DNA of 64,000 bases from JAVBRA01 sp031548435 (GTDB lineage: Bacteria > Bacteroidota > Bacteroidia > Bacteroidales > Rikenellaceae). The stretch lies in the NCBI GenBank assembly GCA_031548435.1, contig JAVBRA010000014.1:90061-154060 (forward strand), given 5' to 3'. The position numbers and the translations under genes are program-made. Below the pieces are notes generated by a model that was not told where the DNA came from, did no database searches, and saw only the letters and a program-made list of their open reading frames with translations. Below, in pieces: positions 9,734 to 19,160 of the stretch. The first letter of the stretch is position 1. Every line of letters starts with the position of its first letter.

Positions 9734-10306
9734 ATGGCCTACAGCCCGACGATCGAGAACGACGAAATAAACCAACTGCCCCTCATTGCGTTCGGGGGGG
9801 AGATTGTTGTCGTCGATTCTCAGGATCAGGTGGCCAATGCGGTGGAATGCCTTCAAAAAGAGCTGGTTGTAGGGTATGACACCGAAACCCGCCCTTCGTT
9901 CAAAAAAGGAAAAAACAACGATGTGGCGCTGCTGCAACTCTCCGGAGAAAAAAAGTGCTATCTGTTCAGGCTCAACAAAATAAAGATCGATCAAACGCTG
10001 ACCGGGCTCCTCGAAGACGATGCCGTGATGAAGATCGGGGCGGCCATCACCGACGACATCAAGATCATGAACAAGCTGCACCGCTTCACCCCGAAAGGAT
10101 TCGTCGATTTGCAGAAGATCGTCAAAGAGCACGGCATCGAAGCCATCAGCGTCAAAAAAATGGCGGCCATCGTGCTGGGAGGCAAGGTGTCTAAAGCGCA
10201 GAGACTCAGCAACTGGGAGGCTCAGCAACTCACCGTGCCGCAAATGATTTACGCCGCCACCGACGCCTGGGTGTGCCGCGAAATTTACATGAAACTAAAC
10301 CGGTAA
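9734..10306 (+). CDS. 3'-5' exonuclease domain protein (DEDD superfamily, RNase D/WRN-exo type)
   Basis: The 190-residue protein is essentially one exonuclease domain. GYDTETRPS gives the first D and E, a middle aspartate lies in AAITDDIKIM, and the last motif is YAATDAWVC (Y-x3-D, DEDDy type). It probably trims 3' ends of nucleic acids in the cytoplasm. It heads a tightly packed run with the 10313, cstA and 12178 genes (gaps of 6, -4 and 3 bp), but no functional link is obvious. Confidence 0.85.
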   Translation: MAYSPTIENDEINQLPLIAFGGEIVVVDSQDQVANAVECLQKELVVGYDTETRPSFKKGKNNDVALLQLSGEKKCYLFRLNKIKIDQTLTGLLEDDAVMKIGAAITDDIKIMNKLHRFTPKGFVDLQKIVKEHGIEAISVKKMAAIVLGGKVSKAQRLSNWEAQQLTVPQMIYAATDAWVCREIYMKLNR

Positions 10307-10312
10307 ACGATT

Positions 10313-10756
10313 ATGGAAGAGAAAAGAACGTCGATCAGGATGCACCGCAAAAGACTGCGCAAAAGCCCGGTGCATATGGTGTTGATGCTGGTGATCATCG
10401 GGGCGGCGGCCTGGTTCGCCGTCAAGTCGGTCTCGCGGTCCGAATACCGGGTGGTGAAGGCCCATGCGACCGAATCGTTCGAGTACAGCGCCCGCGACGA
10501 CCGCGGCCTGTTCGCCCACACCACGTATGCTTACGTCGACAGCACCGGCCGCCGGTTCGAATTCTCGACCAACCGATTGTTCCAGGTGATCCTTGTCGGC
10601 ACGCCGGCATACGTGCGTTTCGACGCGAAGAACCCGCAGAAATACGATGTGCTGCTGGATTCGGTGGTGGTCGACAACGGGGTTCAATACGAGTATTTCA
10701 TCCCCGAGGGCGGAAAAAAATACATGCTGCGCTTAAAATACCTCGACAATAAATGA
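10313..10756 (+). CDS. Membrane-anchored protein of unknown function
   Basis: The 147 residues start with a basic stretch (KRTSIRMHRKRLRKSP), then one transmembrane helix (about residues 20-40), then a beta-rich soluble domain. This is an inner-membrane protein with its domain outside the cytoplasm. Its last codons overlap the cstA start by 4 bp, so translation is probably coupled. I do not recognise the family. Confidence 0.65.
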   Translation: MEEKRTSIRMHRKRLRKSPVHMVLMLVIIGAAAWFAVKSVSRSEYRVVKAHATESFEYSARDDRGLFAHTTYAYVDSTGRRFEFSTNRLFQVILVGTPAYVRFDAKNPQKYDVLLDSVVVDNGVQYEYFIPEGGKKYMLRLKYLDNK

Positions 10757-12174
10757 TCACGTTCCTCATTTGCCTCGGCCTGCTGATCGCCGCCTATTTC
10801 CTGTACGGCCGTTATATGAACCGGCTGTTCGGGATGGAGCGCGACAAGCCCGTACCGTCGAAAACCCATTACGACGGGGTCGACTACGTGCCGATGTCCA
10901 AATGGAAGACCTTTCTGATCCAACTGCTCAACATTGCCGGACTGGGGCCGATTTTCGGCGCGCTGCTGGGGGCGACGTTCGGGCCGGTGGCGTTTTTGTG
11001 GATCACCGTCGGGGGGATTTTCATCGGAGGGGTGCACGACTATGCTTCGGGCATCATCTCGATCAAGAACAACGGGCTGAGCTATCCCGAAATCATCGGC
11101 AAGTACCTCGGTGGCAACGTCAGGCAGGTGGTTCGGGCATTCACCATTGTGCTGATGGTGCTGGTGGGAGCGGTGTTCATCACCGGGCCGGCGGGCATTT
11201 TGCAGGGCATCACGGGCATCACGCAATCGGTGTGGGTATGGATCATATTGACCTACTACATCGTGGCCACGTTGCTGCCCATCGACAAAATCATCGGAAA
11301 GATCTATCCGGTGTTCGGGGCCGCATTGCTGTTCATGGCTTTCGGGATACTGGCCGTGCTGCTGATGAGCGACTACCAGATTCCGGAGCTGACAACCCAA
11401 ACGCTGCGCAACATGAAGACCGACGCAGCATCGTACCCCCTGTTCCCGATGCTGTTCATCACCATCGCCTGCGGGGCGGTGTCGGGTTTCCACGCCACGC
11501 AGTCGCCGCTGATGGCGCGGTGCGTCAGGTCGCAGAAAGAGTGCCGGGGCGTGTTTTTCGGGGCCATGATCTCCGAGAGCATCATCGCCTTGATCTGGGC
11601 CGCCATGGGCATGGCGTTTTTCGGCGGGGTGGAGGGGCTCAACAGCACCCTGGCCGAACACGGCAACAACGCCGCCTGGGCAGTGGACGCCATTTCGAAA
11701 ACCACGCTGGGGGCCATTGGCGGCCTGCTAGCCCTGCTGGGAGTGGTTGCCGCCCCCATCTCCACCGGCGACACGGCGTTCCGCAGCGCGCGGCTGATTG
11801 TGGCCGATTTCATGAAAATCGACCAGAAGCCGTTCGCCAAACGCCTGTACATATCCATTCCGCTGTTTTTGGTCGGGTTCGGCATTACGTTCCTGAACTT
11901 CGACGTCATCTGGCGTTATTTCGCCTGGGCTAACCAGACGCTGGCCGTATTCACCCTGTGGGCTGTGACGGCGTATCTGTATGCCCGGAAAAAGAACTAT
12001 CTGGTGGCCATGTTACCAGCCCTGTTCATGACCATGGTCACGGCCAGCTACCTGTTCATCGCCCGCGAAGGGTTCGGACTCTCGCAATCGAGCGGGCTGG
12101 TTGCCGGCGCCGCGGTGACCATAGCCGTTATGACGGGCGTAGTCATTCATTTTAAACGAGATAAAATAGGATAA
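10753..12174 (+). CDS. cstA: Carbon starvation protein CstA-type peptide/pyruvate transporter
   Basis: This 473-residue polytopic membrane protein has CstA hallmarks: GPIFGALLGATFGPVAFLWI near the N-terminus, GGVHDYASG, and SGFHATQSP. It is shorter than E. coli CstA (about 700) but of the compact form seen in many Bacteroidota. The family imports peptides or pyruvate during carbon limitation. Its start overlaps the previous gene. Confidence 0.9.
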   Translation: MITFLICLGLLIAAYFLYGRYMNRLFGMERDKPVPSKTHYDGVDYVPMSKWKTFLIQLLNIAGLGPIFGALLGATFGPVAFLWITVGGIFIGGVHDYASGIISIKNNGLSYPEIIGKYLGGNVRQVVRAFTIVLMVLVGAVFITGPAGILQGITGITQSVWVWIILTYYIVATLLPIDKIIGKIYPVFGAALLFMAFGILAVLLMSDYQIPELTTQTLRNMKTDAASYPLFPMLFITIACGAVSGFHATQSPLMARCVRSQKECRGVFFGAMISESIIALIWAAMGMAFFGGVEGLNSTLAEHGNNAAWAVDAISKTTLGAIGGLLALLGVVAAPISTGDTAFRSARLIVADFMKIDQKPFAKRLYISIPLFLVGFGITFLNFDVIWRYFAWANQTLAVFTLWAVTAYLYARKKNYLVAMLPALFMTMVTASYLFIAREGFGLSQSSGLVAGAAVTIAVMTGVVIHFKRDKIG

Positions 12175-12177
12175 CCG

Positions 12178-12960
12178 ATGGAAATACCCACCCTTGAGCC
12201 CGTGATCGGGAACTCGTACCACGTTTCATACAACGAAAGCCCCGAGGCGGCGCGCATCATCGCCCAATACCGCAACGGCGGGAAAAGCGCCGACGAGAAT
12301 ATCGCCGCGCTCGAAACGCTGGTCGAGAAAGAGCCTTACAATTTCGAGGCGGCCTATCTGCTGTCGCTGCTTTACACCGACAACCTGGAGATAGACAAGG
12401 CGTGCAACCTGCGCTATCAGACTTTCCAGCGGGCTTTTTCCATCATTCCCGAAGAGGAGGAGATCCGTCTGCCCTACGACGAGGAGGAAAACCGGCCCCT
12501 GCTGACGATCATTTACAGCACGGCCATCGACCACTTCATGACCGGCGACTTCGAGATGGCGGCCGCCCTGTTCGAGATGTTGCTGGATCTGGACGAAGAC
12601 GACAACTTCCAGTCTTCCACTCAGTTGTCGTATTGCTACACGGCAATGGAAGACTACGAGGCGTTCGACGACGTGTCGTTCGATTTGAGTTACAAGGAGC
12701 CGGCCGACGTGGTGTCGATGGCCTGGGAGTCGTTCCGCCGCAACAAAGCCGACAAGGAGCAGTTCAAGGCCACGCTCAAGCGCGATTTCATCGACACATA
12801 CAACGAGTTGATATCGGGCGATCACGATATCACGGCCGAATACATCGCCGACATCGAATCGGAACGCCCGTCGAAAAAGGCGTTGGCCCGCAAGTTGTGG
12901 CTTCAGACGGCAGTGATCTGGGAGATATTCCCGGAGTTCCTGGAATACCTGAAAAAGTAG
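12178..12960 (+). CDS. TPR-like helical protein of unknown function
   Basis: The 260 residues are acidic and mostly helical, with weak TPR character (ALETLVEKEPYNFEAAYLLSLLY; DHFMTGDFEMAAALFEMLL). There is no signal peptide or membrane segment, so it is probably cytoplasmic. It is 3 bp downstream of cstA and last in the operon, before the terminator at 13001. Confidence 0.65.
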   Translation: MEIPTLEPVIGNSYHVSYNESPEAARIIAQYRNGGKSADENIAALETLVEKEPYNFEAAYLLSLLYTDNLEIDKACNLRYQTFQRAFSIIPEEEEIRLPYDEEENRPLLTIIYSTAIDHFMTGDFEMAAALFEMLLDLDEDDNFQSSTQLSYCYTAMEDYEAFDDVSFDLSYKEPADVVSMAWESFRRNKADKEQFKATLKRDFIDTYNELISGDHDITAEYIADIESERPSKKALARKLWLQTAVIWEIFPEFLEYLKK

Positions 12961-13000
12961 CCGTATATGCAACCGACGTGATCTGAAACGGCCTTACGAA

Positions 13001-13034
13001 AAACCGGCATGGAAAATTTTCCATGCCGGTTTTT
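13001..13034. terminator. Bidirectional terminator between convergent operons
   Basis: AAACCGGCATGG, then AAAATTTT, then CCATGCCGGTTTTT form a perfect 12-bp stem with T-tracts on both strands. Confidence 0.85.
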
Positions 13035-13606
13035 CATTCTTCGTTCAGCAACTTTTCGGCCTGCTCCATCGCCTCGAAAAACTCGTCGCCGAAGCGTTCC
13101 CTGATCGGCGTTTCGAGGAAGCGGTAAACCGGAACGCTTTTTTTCAGTCCCAGCGTTTCGGCGCACGAACAGACGCTCCAGCGGTGGTAGTTCAGGGCAT
13201 AGACGCGGTCGTTGAGGTAGATGACGCGGATGGGGTAGAGAAAGCACGACAGGGGCTTGCGGAAACCGGTCTTGCCGTCGTTGTAGGCCTGCTCGATCGC
13301 GCACAGGGTCACGCCGTTATGCTCGACCGAATAGGCGCATTCGGCGTTGTTGACGAGCGGGGTGGTGTAATCGCCGTCCTGGTCCACGACAAAGAAGCCG
13401 TTTTCACCGATCGACGCCACCCCCTCGGGTTTGAGGTAAGGCTTATAATTGTCGTATTCGTCTTCAAGCACCTGCGTTTCAATCTCTTCCAACGGCGCTC
13501 CGGCATTGCCTTCCACACAGCAGATCCCTTTGCAGGCGGCGATGTCGCAGCAGAATTTGGATTCGAAAAGGTCTTCGCTGACCAGAATGTCGTCGATCGA
13601 AATCAT
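13034..13606 (-). CDS. DUF3109 family cysteine-rich protein
   Basis: The 190-residue protein has the conserved FCCDIAACKGICCVEG cluster near residue 18-31 and later CSCAET and LSCFLYPIR cysteines, the arrangement of DUF3109. The cysteines suggest metal or Fe-S binding; this is inferred, and the function is unknown. Its ATG overlaps the stop of the upstream DUF4919-like gene by 4 bp, so the two are translationally coupled. Confidence 0.8.
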   Translation of the reverse strand: MISIDDILVSEDLFESKFCCDIAACKGICCVEGNAGAPLEEIETQVLEDEYDNYKPYLKPEGVASIGENGFFVVDQDGDYTTPLVNNAECAYSVEHNGVTLCAIEQAYNDGKTGFRKPLSCFLYPIRVIYLNDRVYALNYHRWSVCSCAETLGLKKSVPVYRFLETPIRERFGDEFFEAMEQAEKLLNEE

Positions 13607-14271
13607 TGTACCATTTGTTTGCGGGTGTGGTGCCGGGGCGAATAGAAGCGGCTGTAATCGAAATAGATGCCTTTGACGGAGTTGTCGTCGAGCGGAACGT
13701 ATTCCAGCGAATTATCGACCGTAATCGCTTCGCGGGCCTTGTAGCCAAGGGCGGTGATCACATCATCGCGGTGCGAGGGGGCGATGCAGTGAAAAGGGCT
13801 TTTGTCGCTCAGCCCATCGCCCGACGACAGGATCGCCTGCATCACACCGTTGTATCTGGCGGCATAGCGCGCCGCAAGGTCATCGTTGCCGGTTTGCGCA
13901 TAGGCGAACGACAGCAGGTTCAGGTAACGCGGCGAAAAAGGATCTTTGGCCAGCCGTTGCCGGGCCATCGTTATCAGTTTATGGCAATCGGCCTCCGTCG
14001 GCTCGGCAGCATTCTCCAGCCGCACCCCTTCGAGTGTGTATTCGGCAAGCGGATCATACTCGGGCTGAAACGCGAAACCGTAGTACAGGTAATGGTAATC
14101 GAGCCGGTCGAGTGTGGTGTCACCCTCGAAATAGCGGCCGAAAAGTTTTGGGTAATAATGCCGCGACCCGGGGGCGGCGATTTCCGTTTTGATCTGTTTG
14201 TTGTCGGGCTTCTGGGCGAACGCTGCCGCCGACAACAGCAACAACGGCAAGGCAAGTGCGATTTTCTTCAT
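13603..14271 (-). CDS. Exported DUF4919-like protein
   Basis: A signal peptide (MKKIALALPLLLLSAAAFAQ) is followed by about 200 residues with the features of DUF4919: YYPKLFGRYFEGDTTL and LDYHYLYYGFAFQPEYDP, then a helical region. It is probably periplasmic, with unknown function. It is first in a two-gene unit with the DUF3109 gene. Confidence 0.75.
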   Translation of the reverse strand: MKKIALALPLLLLSAAAFAQKPDNKQIKTEIAAPGSRHYYPKLFGRYFEGDTTLDRLDYHYLYYGFAFQPEYDPLAEYTLEGVRLENAAEPTEADCHKLITMARQRLAKDPFSPRYLNLLSFAYAQTGNDDLAARYAARYNGVMQAILSSGDGLSDKSPFHCIAPSHRDDVITALGYKAREAITVDNSLEYVPLDDNSVKGIYFDYSRFYSPRHHTRKQMVQ

Positions 14272-14366
14272 GGATCGAATGGGGGATCTTTTTTATTCAA
14301 CGCAAGCACCCCCTGTTTTATTACGATATTATGACACAAAGGCCCCAAGCGCCAAACGTTAACACA

Positions 14367-14759
14367 TCACCCTGCGGATGCAATGGCACGGGCAATGGCC
14401 TCGAATTCGTCGCGGGACAGTTTCAACTTTTCGTTGCTCAGGCAGGCGTCGCGCTCGCTGCCGATCGGAATCAGGTGAATGTGGGCGTGAGGCACCTCAA
14501 GCCCCACCACCAGCACAGCCACCCGTTTGCAGGCGATCGCCCCTTCGATGCGGCGGGCCACCCGCTTGGCAAACACCATCATGCCGGCGAGCGTGTCGTC
14601 GTCAAGATCAAAAAGATAGTCGGTCTCGCACTTGGGAACAACCAGCGTATGCCCTTTGGCCACGGGATTGATATCGAGAAACGCGAAGTAGCGGTCGTCC
14701 TCGGCCACCTTGTAGCAGGGGATCTCACCGTTGATGATTTTGGTGAAGATGGTTGCCAT
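14367..14759 (-). CDS. HIT family nucleotide hydrolase/transferase
   Basis: The 130 residues begin TIFTKIINGEIPCYKV and contain the histidine triad HAHIHLIP, the defining Hint/PKCI motif. Such proteins hydrolyse AMP-linked substrates in the cytoplasm. It lies 3 bp downstream of the 14763-15188 gene, at the end of the rel operon. Confidence 0.9.
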   Translation of the reverse strand: MATIFTKIINGEIPCYKVAEDDRYFAFLDINPVAKGHTLVVPKCETDYLFDLDDDTLAGMMVFAKRVARRIEGAIACKRVAVLVVGLEVPHAHIHLIPIGSERDACLSNEKLKLSRDEFEAIARAIASAG

Positions 14760-14762
14760 GGA

Positions 14763-15188
14763 TCAATGTTCTTTGAATTTAGGATTAAGCATTTCGCTGT
14801 ATATTACCGCTTTACGTAGATCGAAATCGGCCAGGATGTTCGCATCGGACTGCAATGCCCCTTCCACGCGTTCGCGTTCGGCCAGGTCTTGCTTTTCGAT
14901 ATCGGCAATGATCTGGTCGATGCTTTTCTGCGGATAAAGCGCAGCCTCGGTTTTGGCCGCCGCAAATGCGGGAGCCTCCGGTTTTCTGAACGGCGGCGGG
15001 GCAGGAGCGGCAACCTCTTCGTAATCCGACTGCCACGGATCCTCTTCGTCGGGTTTTACCCACGAATCGGGATCGTTGTTCGGAGGCTGGTTTTCCATCG
15101 GCCGCCGGCCGGTCGTTTTCACTTTCAGCATCCGCTCCAGCAGCCAGCTGCCGACAACAAGAGCAATAAAAATATAATACCAACTCAT
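14763..15188 (-). CDS. Small single-pass membrane protein, unknown function
   Basis: The 141 residues start with a transmembrane helix (WYYIFIALVVGSWLLERML). A proline-rich acidic linker with a DPWQSDYEEV segment follows, then a charged helical C-terminus. It sits between rel/spoT and the HIT gene with 3-bp gaps on both sides, so it belongs to one transcription unit. No family was recognised. Confidence 0.65.
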   Translation of the reverse strand: MSWYYIFIALVVGSWLLERMLKVKTTGRRPMENQPPNNDPDSWVKPDEEDPWQSDYEEVAAPAPPPFRKPEAPAFAAAKTEAALYPQKSIDQIIADIEKQDLAERERVEGALQSDANILADFDLRKAVIYSEMLNPKFKEH

Positions 15189-15191
15189 AAC

Positions 15192-17426
15192 CTATCTGTT
15201 TTCCGAATGATCGCTCTCTACGCGCCGCACGCTCTCCACCCCCTTGATGTGCAGCACTTCGCTGATGACGTTGCTCAGGTCTTTGGTGTCTTTGACATAC
15301 AGGCTGATCACCCCCTCGAAAATGCCGTCGTGGCTTTCGATATACACCTTGCGGATGTTGACGTTGAGCTGGGTGGTGATGACGCCCGATATCTCCTGCA
15401 ATATCCCCATGCGGTCGATGCCCTGCAACCGGATGTGCGACAGGTACGACATGGCCGTGTGGCTGGCCCACTCGGGCGTGACGATGTCGTTGCCTTTTTG
15501 CGCCGACAGTTTGATGGCCACCGGGCAGTTCTTCTTGTGCACCGTCACCACGTTGTGGTCGTCGATGAAACCGGTGATCTGGTCGCCGGGAATGGGGTTG
15601 CAGCAGGTGGCGATGACGAACGACTGCGGCGCGGCGCCGTTCCCGTCCGCTGGCCTGGGGCGCCCGTTTTTCTTTCCGCCGCCGAACAGTTTCTGGATGG
15701 GAGAGGTCAGTTGCAGGCCCCAATATTTGACCAGCTTGTTGGCCGTGTTCTCCTTGAGCACCTTCTCCAGGTTGCCGATGTTGATGATCCCGGCCCCGAG
15801 TTTACTGTAAAACTCGTCTTTGGTGACGCACTTATAGGCGGGCAACACCTTGCGGAACACACGCGCGCTGGGCGTGACATTGAACTTTTTGAGTTCCGCC
15901 TCGAACTGTTCCATGCCGCGCTGGATGTTGTTGTCGTTCTCCTTCTTGAGATAGGCTTTGATGTGCTGTTTGGCGCGGGCCGTCACCACATGGTCGAGCC
16001 ATTCGGCTTTGGGTTCGGCCTTGGCCGAGGTGATGATCTCCACCTGGTCGCCGTTGACGATCTTGGCGAAAATCGAGTCGATCTTGTGGTTCACTTTCGC
16101 CCCGATGGCCCGGTTGCCCACCTTCGAGTGGATGGCATAAGCGAAATCGAGCGCCGTGGCTCCCTGCGGCAAACGCTTCTGGTCGCCTTTGGGCGTAAAG
16201 GCCACGATATCGGAATAATAGAGGCTTAATTTAAAGTTATCGAGAAACTCGACGGCATTCTCCGTCGGGCTGTTCAGGGCCTCGCGCACCTCGTTGATCC
16301 AGTTGTCGAGCTCGCCCTCTTCGCCGCTCTTGACTTTCTCTTCCTTGTATTTCCAATGGGCGGCAAACCCGTGCTCGGCGATGTCATCCATGCGGTGCGA
16401 ACGGATCTGGATCTCGACCCACCGCCCCTCGGGGCCCATCACCGTACAGTGGATCGCCTCGTAACCGTTGGCCTTGGGAATGTTGACCCAGTCGCGGAAA
16501 CGATCGGGCTTGAGTTTGTAGATATCGGTGATGATCGAGTAGATGTTCAGGCATTGCTGCTTTTCGTTTTCGGTGCCGTGGGGCGTGAACACGATGCGGA
16601 TAGCGAAAATATCGTAGATCTCCTCGAACGGAATGCCCTTGCGCTGCATCTTCTCCCAGATCGAGTAGGGCGACTTGATGCGGCCGGTGATCTCGCAGTC
16701 GAAATGGTGTTCCCTGAGCGTCTGGCTCAGCGGGGCGATGAATTTGTCGATGTACTGTCCGCGCTTTTCGGCCCCCTCGTTGAGTTTCGAGGTGATGTCG
16801 TTGTATTCTTTCGGGAACATGTAGCGCAGGCTCAGGTTCTCGAACTCGGTCTTGATCCGGTTCAGCCCCAGGCGGTGAGCCAGCGGTGCGAACAGAAACA
16901 ATGTTTCGCCGGCGATCTTCATCTGCTTGTCGGCCGGCATGGCCCCCAGCGTGCGCATGTTGTGCAGCCGGTCGGCGATTTTGATCAGGATCACCCGCAC
17001 GTCGTCCGAGAGGGTCAGCAGCATCTTGCGGAACGACTCGGCCTGCTCGCTCGATTCGTTGGCGAATACCCCGGCCATTTTCGTGAGCCCGTCGACCATG
17101 TAGGCGATCTTGGGGCCGAACATCCGGTCAATGTCCTCCACGGTCAGCTCGGTGTCCTCGACCACGTCGTGCAGCAGCGCCGACACAACAGACTTCACCC
17201 CCAGCCCTATTTCGGTGACGGCAATCTTGGCCACGGCGATCGGGTGGGTGATGTACGGCTCGCCCGAGCGGCGTTTGATCCCCCGGTGGGCGTCGTTGGC
17301 GATCGAAAAGGCGCGCTCGATCAGCTCACGGTCCTGCTCGCTCTTGCAGATGGGCGCGCAATGCTCCATCAGGTCGGCGAAACGCGACTGGATCAGCCTT
17401 TCGTCATTGTCCGTTACATTTATCAT
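15192..17426 (-). CDS. Bifunctional (p)ppGpp synthetase/hydrolase, RelA/SpoT family
   Basis: The 744-residue protein has the full domain order: HD hydrolase domain with LLHDVVEDT, synthetase domain with GRIKSPYSIWEKMQRK and FAIRIVFTP, TGS domain (FTPKGDQKRLPQGATALDFA) and C-terminal ACT domain. Both catalytic halves keep their key motifs, so it probably makes and degrades the stringent-response alarmone. It leads an operon with the small membrane protein and the HIT protein. Confidence 0.95.
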   Translation of the reverse strand: MINVTDNDERLIQSRFADLMEHCAPICKSEQDRELIERAFSIANDAHRGIKRRSGEPYITHPIAVAKIAVTEIGLGVKSVVSALLHDVVEDTELTVEDIDRMFGPKIAYMVDGLTKMAGVFANESSEQAESFRKMLLTLSDDVRVILIKIADRLHNMRTLGAMPADKQMKIAGETLFLFAPLAHRLGLNRIKTEFENLSLRYMFPKEYNDITSKLNEGAEKRGQYIDKFIAPLSQTLREHHFDCEITGRIKSPYSIWEKMQRKGIPFEEIYDIFAIRIVFTPHGTENEKQQCLNIYSIITDIYKLKPDRFRDWVNIPKANGYEAIHCTVMGPEGRWVEIQIRSHRMDDIAEHGFAAHWKYKEEKVKSGEEGELDNWINEVREALNSPTENAVEFLDNFKLSLYYSDIVAFTPKGDQKRLPQGATALDFAYAIHSKVGNRAIGAKVNHKIDSIFAKIVNGDQVEIITSAKAEPKAEWLDHVVTARAKQHIKAYLKKENDNNIQRGMEQFEAELKKFNVTPSARVFRKVLPAYKCVTKDEFYSKLGAGIINIGNLEKVLKENTANKLVKYWGLQLTSPIQKLFGGGKKNGRPRPADGNGAAPQSFVIATCCNPIPGDQITGFIDDHNVVTVHKKNCPVAIKLSAQKGNDIVTPEWASHTAMSYLSHIRLQGIDRMGILQEISGVITTQLNVNIRKVYIESHDGIFEGVISLYVKDTKDLSNVISEVLHIKGVESVRRVESDHSENR

Positions 17427-17447
17427 GACGTCTGTTGTTTTTTATGA

Positions 17448-17490
17448 AACAACAGGGAATCTGCCAATAACCGAACAGATTCCCGTTGTT
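17448..17490 (-). terminator. Possible recA terminator hairpin
   Basis: AACAACAGGGAATCTG pairs with CAGATTCCC(G)TTGTT. On the minus strand the hairpin is followed by a mixed TTGTTT tract, so termination is plausible but weak. Confidence 0.35.
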
Positions 17491-17528
17491 CCCCGAATTG
17501 CCTGTGCCCGAAGTTTATGCCAGGCGAA

Positions 17529-18551
17529 TTACTCCTTGCTCCCGGCCAGGAAGGCCCTGACTTTCTCTTCCAGTTCGGCATAGAGCGCCGCGTCGTCGAG
17601 AATCACCTGCTTGATGGTTTCGCGCCCCTGGCCCAGCTTGCGTTCGCCGTACGAGAACCACGACCCGCTCTTTTTGATGATATTCGCCTCGACACCGAAG
17701 TCGATGATCTCGCCGATCTTCGAGATGCCTTCGCCATAAAGGATATCGAATTCGGCACGGCGGAACGGCGGCGCCATTTTGTTCTTGACGATTTTCACCC
17801 TGGCGCGCGACCCCAGTTGCTCCTCGCCGTCTTTGATGCTGGCGGCCTTGCGGATGTCGATGCGGATGCTCGAATAGAACTTGAGCGCGTTACCGCCGGT
17901 GGTGGTTTCGGGATTGCCGTAGGTGACGCCGATCTTTTCGCGCAACTGGTTGATGAACACGCAAACGGTTTTGGTCTTGGCGATATTGGCCGTAAGCTTG
18001 CGCAGCGCCTGCGACATCAGCCGGGCCTGGAGCCCCACTTTCGCCTCGCCCATCTCGCCCTCGATCTCGGACTTGGGCGTGAGCGCCGCCACCGAGTCGA
18101 TGACAATGATGTCGATGGCGCTCGAACGGATCAGGTGGTCGGCGATTTCCAACGCCTGCTCGCCGTTGTCGGGCTGCGAGATCAGCAGGTTGTCGACGTC
18201 CACGCCCAACTTTTTGGCATAGAAGCGGTCGAAAGCGTGCTCGGCGTCGATAAACGCTGCAATGCCGCCCGCCTTCTGCGCCTCGGCGATGGCGTGGATG
18301 GCCAGCGTGGTCTTACCCGACGATTCGGGCCCGTATATCTCGATGATGCGCCCCTTGGGGTAGCCCCCGATACCCAGGGCATGGTCGACGCCGATCGATC
18401 CCGAGCCGATCACCGGCACATTGTCGACCGGATCGCTGCTCATGCGCATGATGGCGCCCTTGCCGAAATCCTTCTCGATTTTTTCCATTACGGCGGCCAG
18501 CACTTTCTGCTTGTCGCTCATCGTCTGTGTCTTTGTTTCTTCTTTTGCCAT
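17529..18551 (-). CDS. recA: Recombinase RecA
   Basis: At 340 residues it has normal RecA length, with Walker A GPESSGKTTL, the Walker B region IIVIDSVAAL and the FINQLREKIGV loop. It forms the strand-exchange filament and activates SOS-type cleavage. It is 7 bp downstream of bcp, and the gap is too short for its own promoter, so it is probably co-transcribed with bcp. No LexA-type box was identified. Confidence 0.97.
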   Translation of the reverse strand: MAKEETKTQTMSDKQKVLAAVMEKIEKDFGKGAIMRMSSDPVDNVPVIGSGSIGVDHALGIGGYPKGRIIEIYGPESSGKTTLAIHAIAEAQKAGGIAAFIDAEHAFDRFYAKKLGVDVDNLLISQPDNGEQALEIADHLIRSSAIDIIVIDSVAALTPKSEIEGEMGEAKVGLQARLMSQALRKLTANIAKTKTVCVFINQLREKIGVTYGNPETTTGGNALKFYSSIRIDIRKAASIKDGEEQLGSRARVKIVKNKMAPPFRRAEFDILYGEGISKIGEIIDFGVEANIIKKSGSWFSYGERKLGQGRETIKQVILDDAALYAELEEKVRAFLAGSKE

Positions 18552-18558
18552 GTTTGAG

Positions 18559-19020
18559 TTATCGTTTATTGTACAATTCCAGGATCTGCGAGGCGGAGTT
18601 TTTGGTGTCGACCTTGGGCACCACCATCTCGATCACGCCGTTGCCGTCGATGATGAACGTGGTGCGGACAATGCCCATGTATTCGCGCCCCATGAATTTT
18701 TTCAGTTGCCACACGCCATAGAGGTTTGCGATGGTTTTATCGGTGTCGGCCAGCAGCGTGAAGGGAAGCGAGTATTTCTCCGTGAATTTCTGGTGCGACT
18801 GCCCGCTGTCGGGACTCACGCCCACCACCTCGAACCCGGCCGCCTTCAGTTCCGCGTAACCGTTGCTCAGGCTGCACGCCTCAGCCGTACACCCGGCCGT
18901 GTTGTCTTTGGGATAGAAGTAGAGGATCAGTTTTTTGCCCCTGTAATCGGCAAGGCTCACCGGCCTGCCGTCTTTGTCCGTGCCTGTGAATTCAGGCGCC
19001 TTGTCCCCTGGTTTGAGCAT
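18559..19020 (-). CDS. bcp: Thioredoxin-dependent thiol peroxidase (peroxiredoxin Q/BCP)
   Basis: The 153 residues contain the BCP active site AGCTAEACSLS, with peroxidatic Cys44 and resolving Cys49 five residues apart, and the FYPKDNT lead-in. It reduces peroxides in the cytoplasm. It is the first gene of a bcp-recA unit, which would couple oxidative and DNA damage responses. Confidence 0.95.
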   Translation of the reverse strand: MLKPGDKAPEFTGTDKDGRPVSLADYRGKKLILYFYPKDNTAGCTAEACSLSNGYAELKAAGFEVVGVSPDSGQSHQKFTEKYSLPFTLLADTDKTIANLYGVWQLKKFMGREYMGIVRTTFIIDGNGVIEMVVPKVDTKNSASQILELYNKR

Positions 19021-19070
19021 CGCATCCGATTTTGGTTAAATGCCGTCCGGCACCGGAAAATATAACCTTA

Positions 19071-19078
19071 CAAAGTTA
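19071..19078 (-). promoter_or_regulatory. -7 element for bcp-recA
   Basis: The minus strand reads TAACTTTG (TAnnTTTG), about 50 bp before the bcp ATG. The expected -33 TTTG is not at the right spacing. Confidence 0.45.
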
Positions 19079-19113
19079 ATAAAAAAACGGATTGCATGCC
19101 CGGGGTCGCAAAT

Positions 19114-19138
19114 AAAAAAAGGGGCTGGCGGCCCCCTT
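19114..19138 (-). terminator. dnaA terminator
   Basis: On the minus strand AAGGGGGC...GCCCCTT is followed by a run of seven T, just past the dnaA stop. Confidence 0.7.
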
Positions 19139-19160
19139 GTGTTTTCCGTAGCGGCAAACG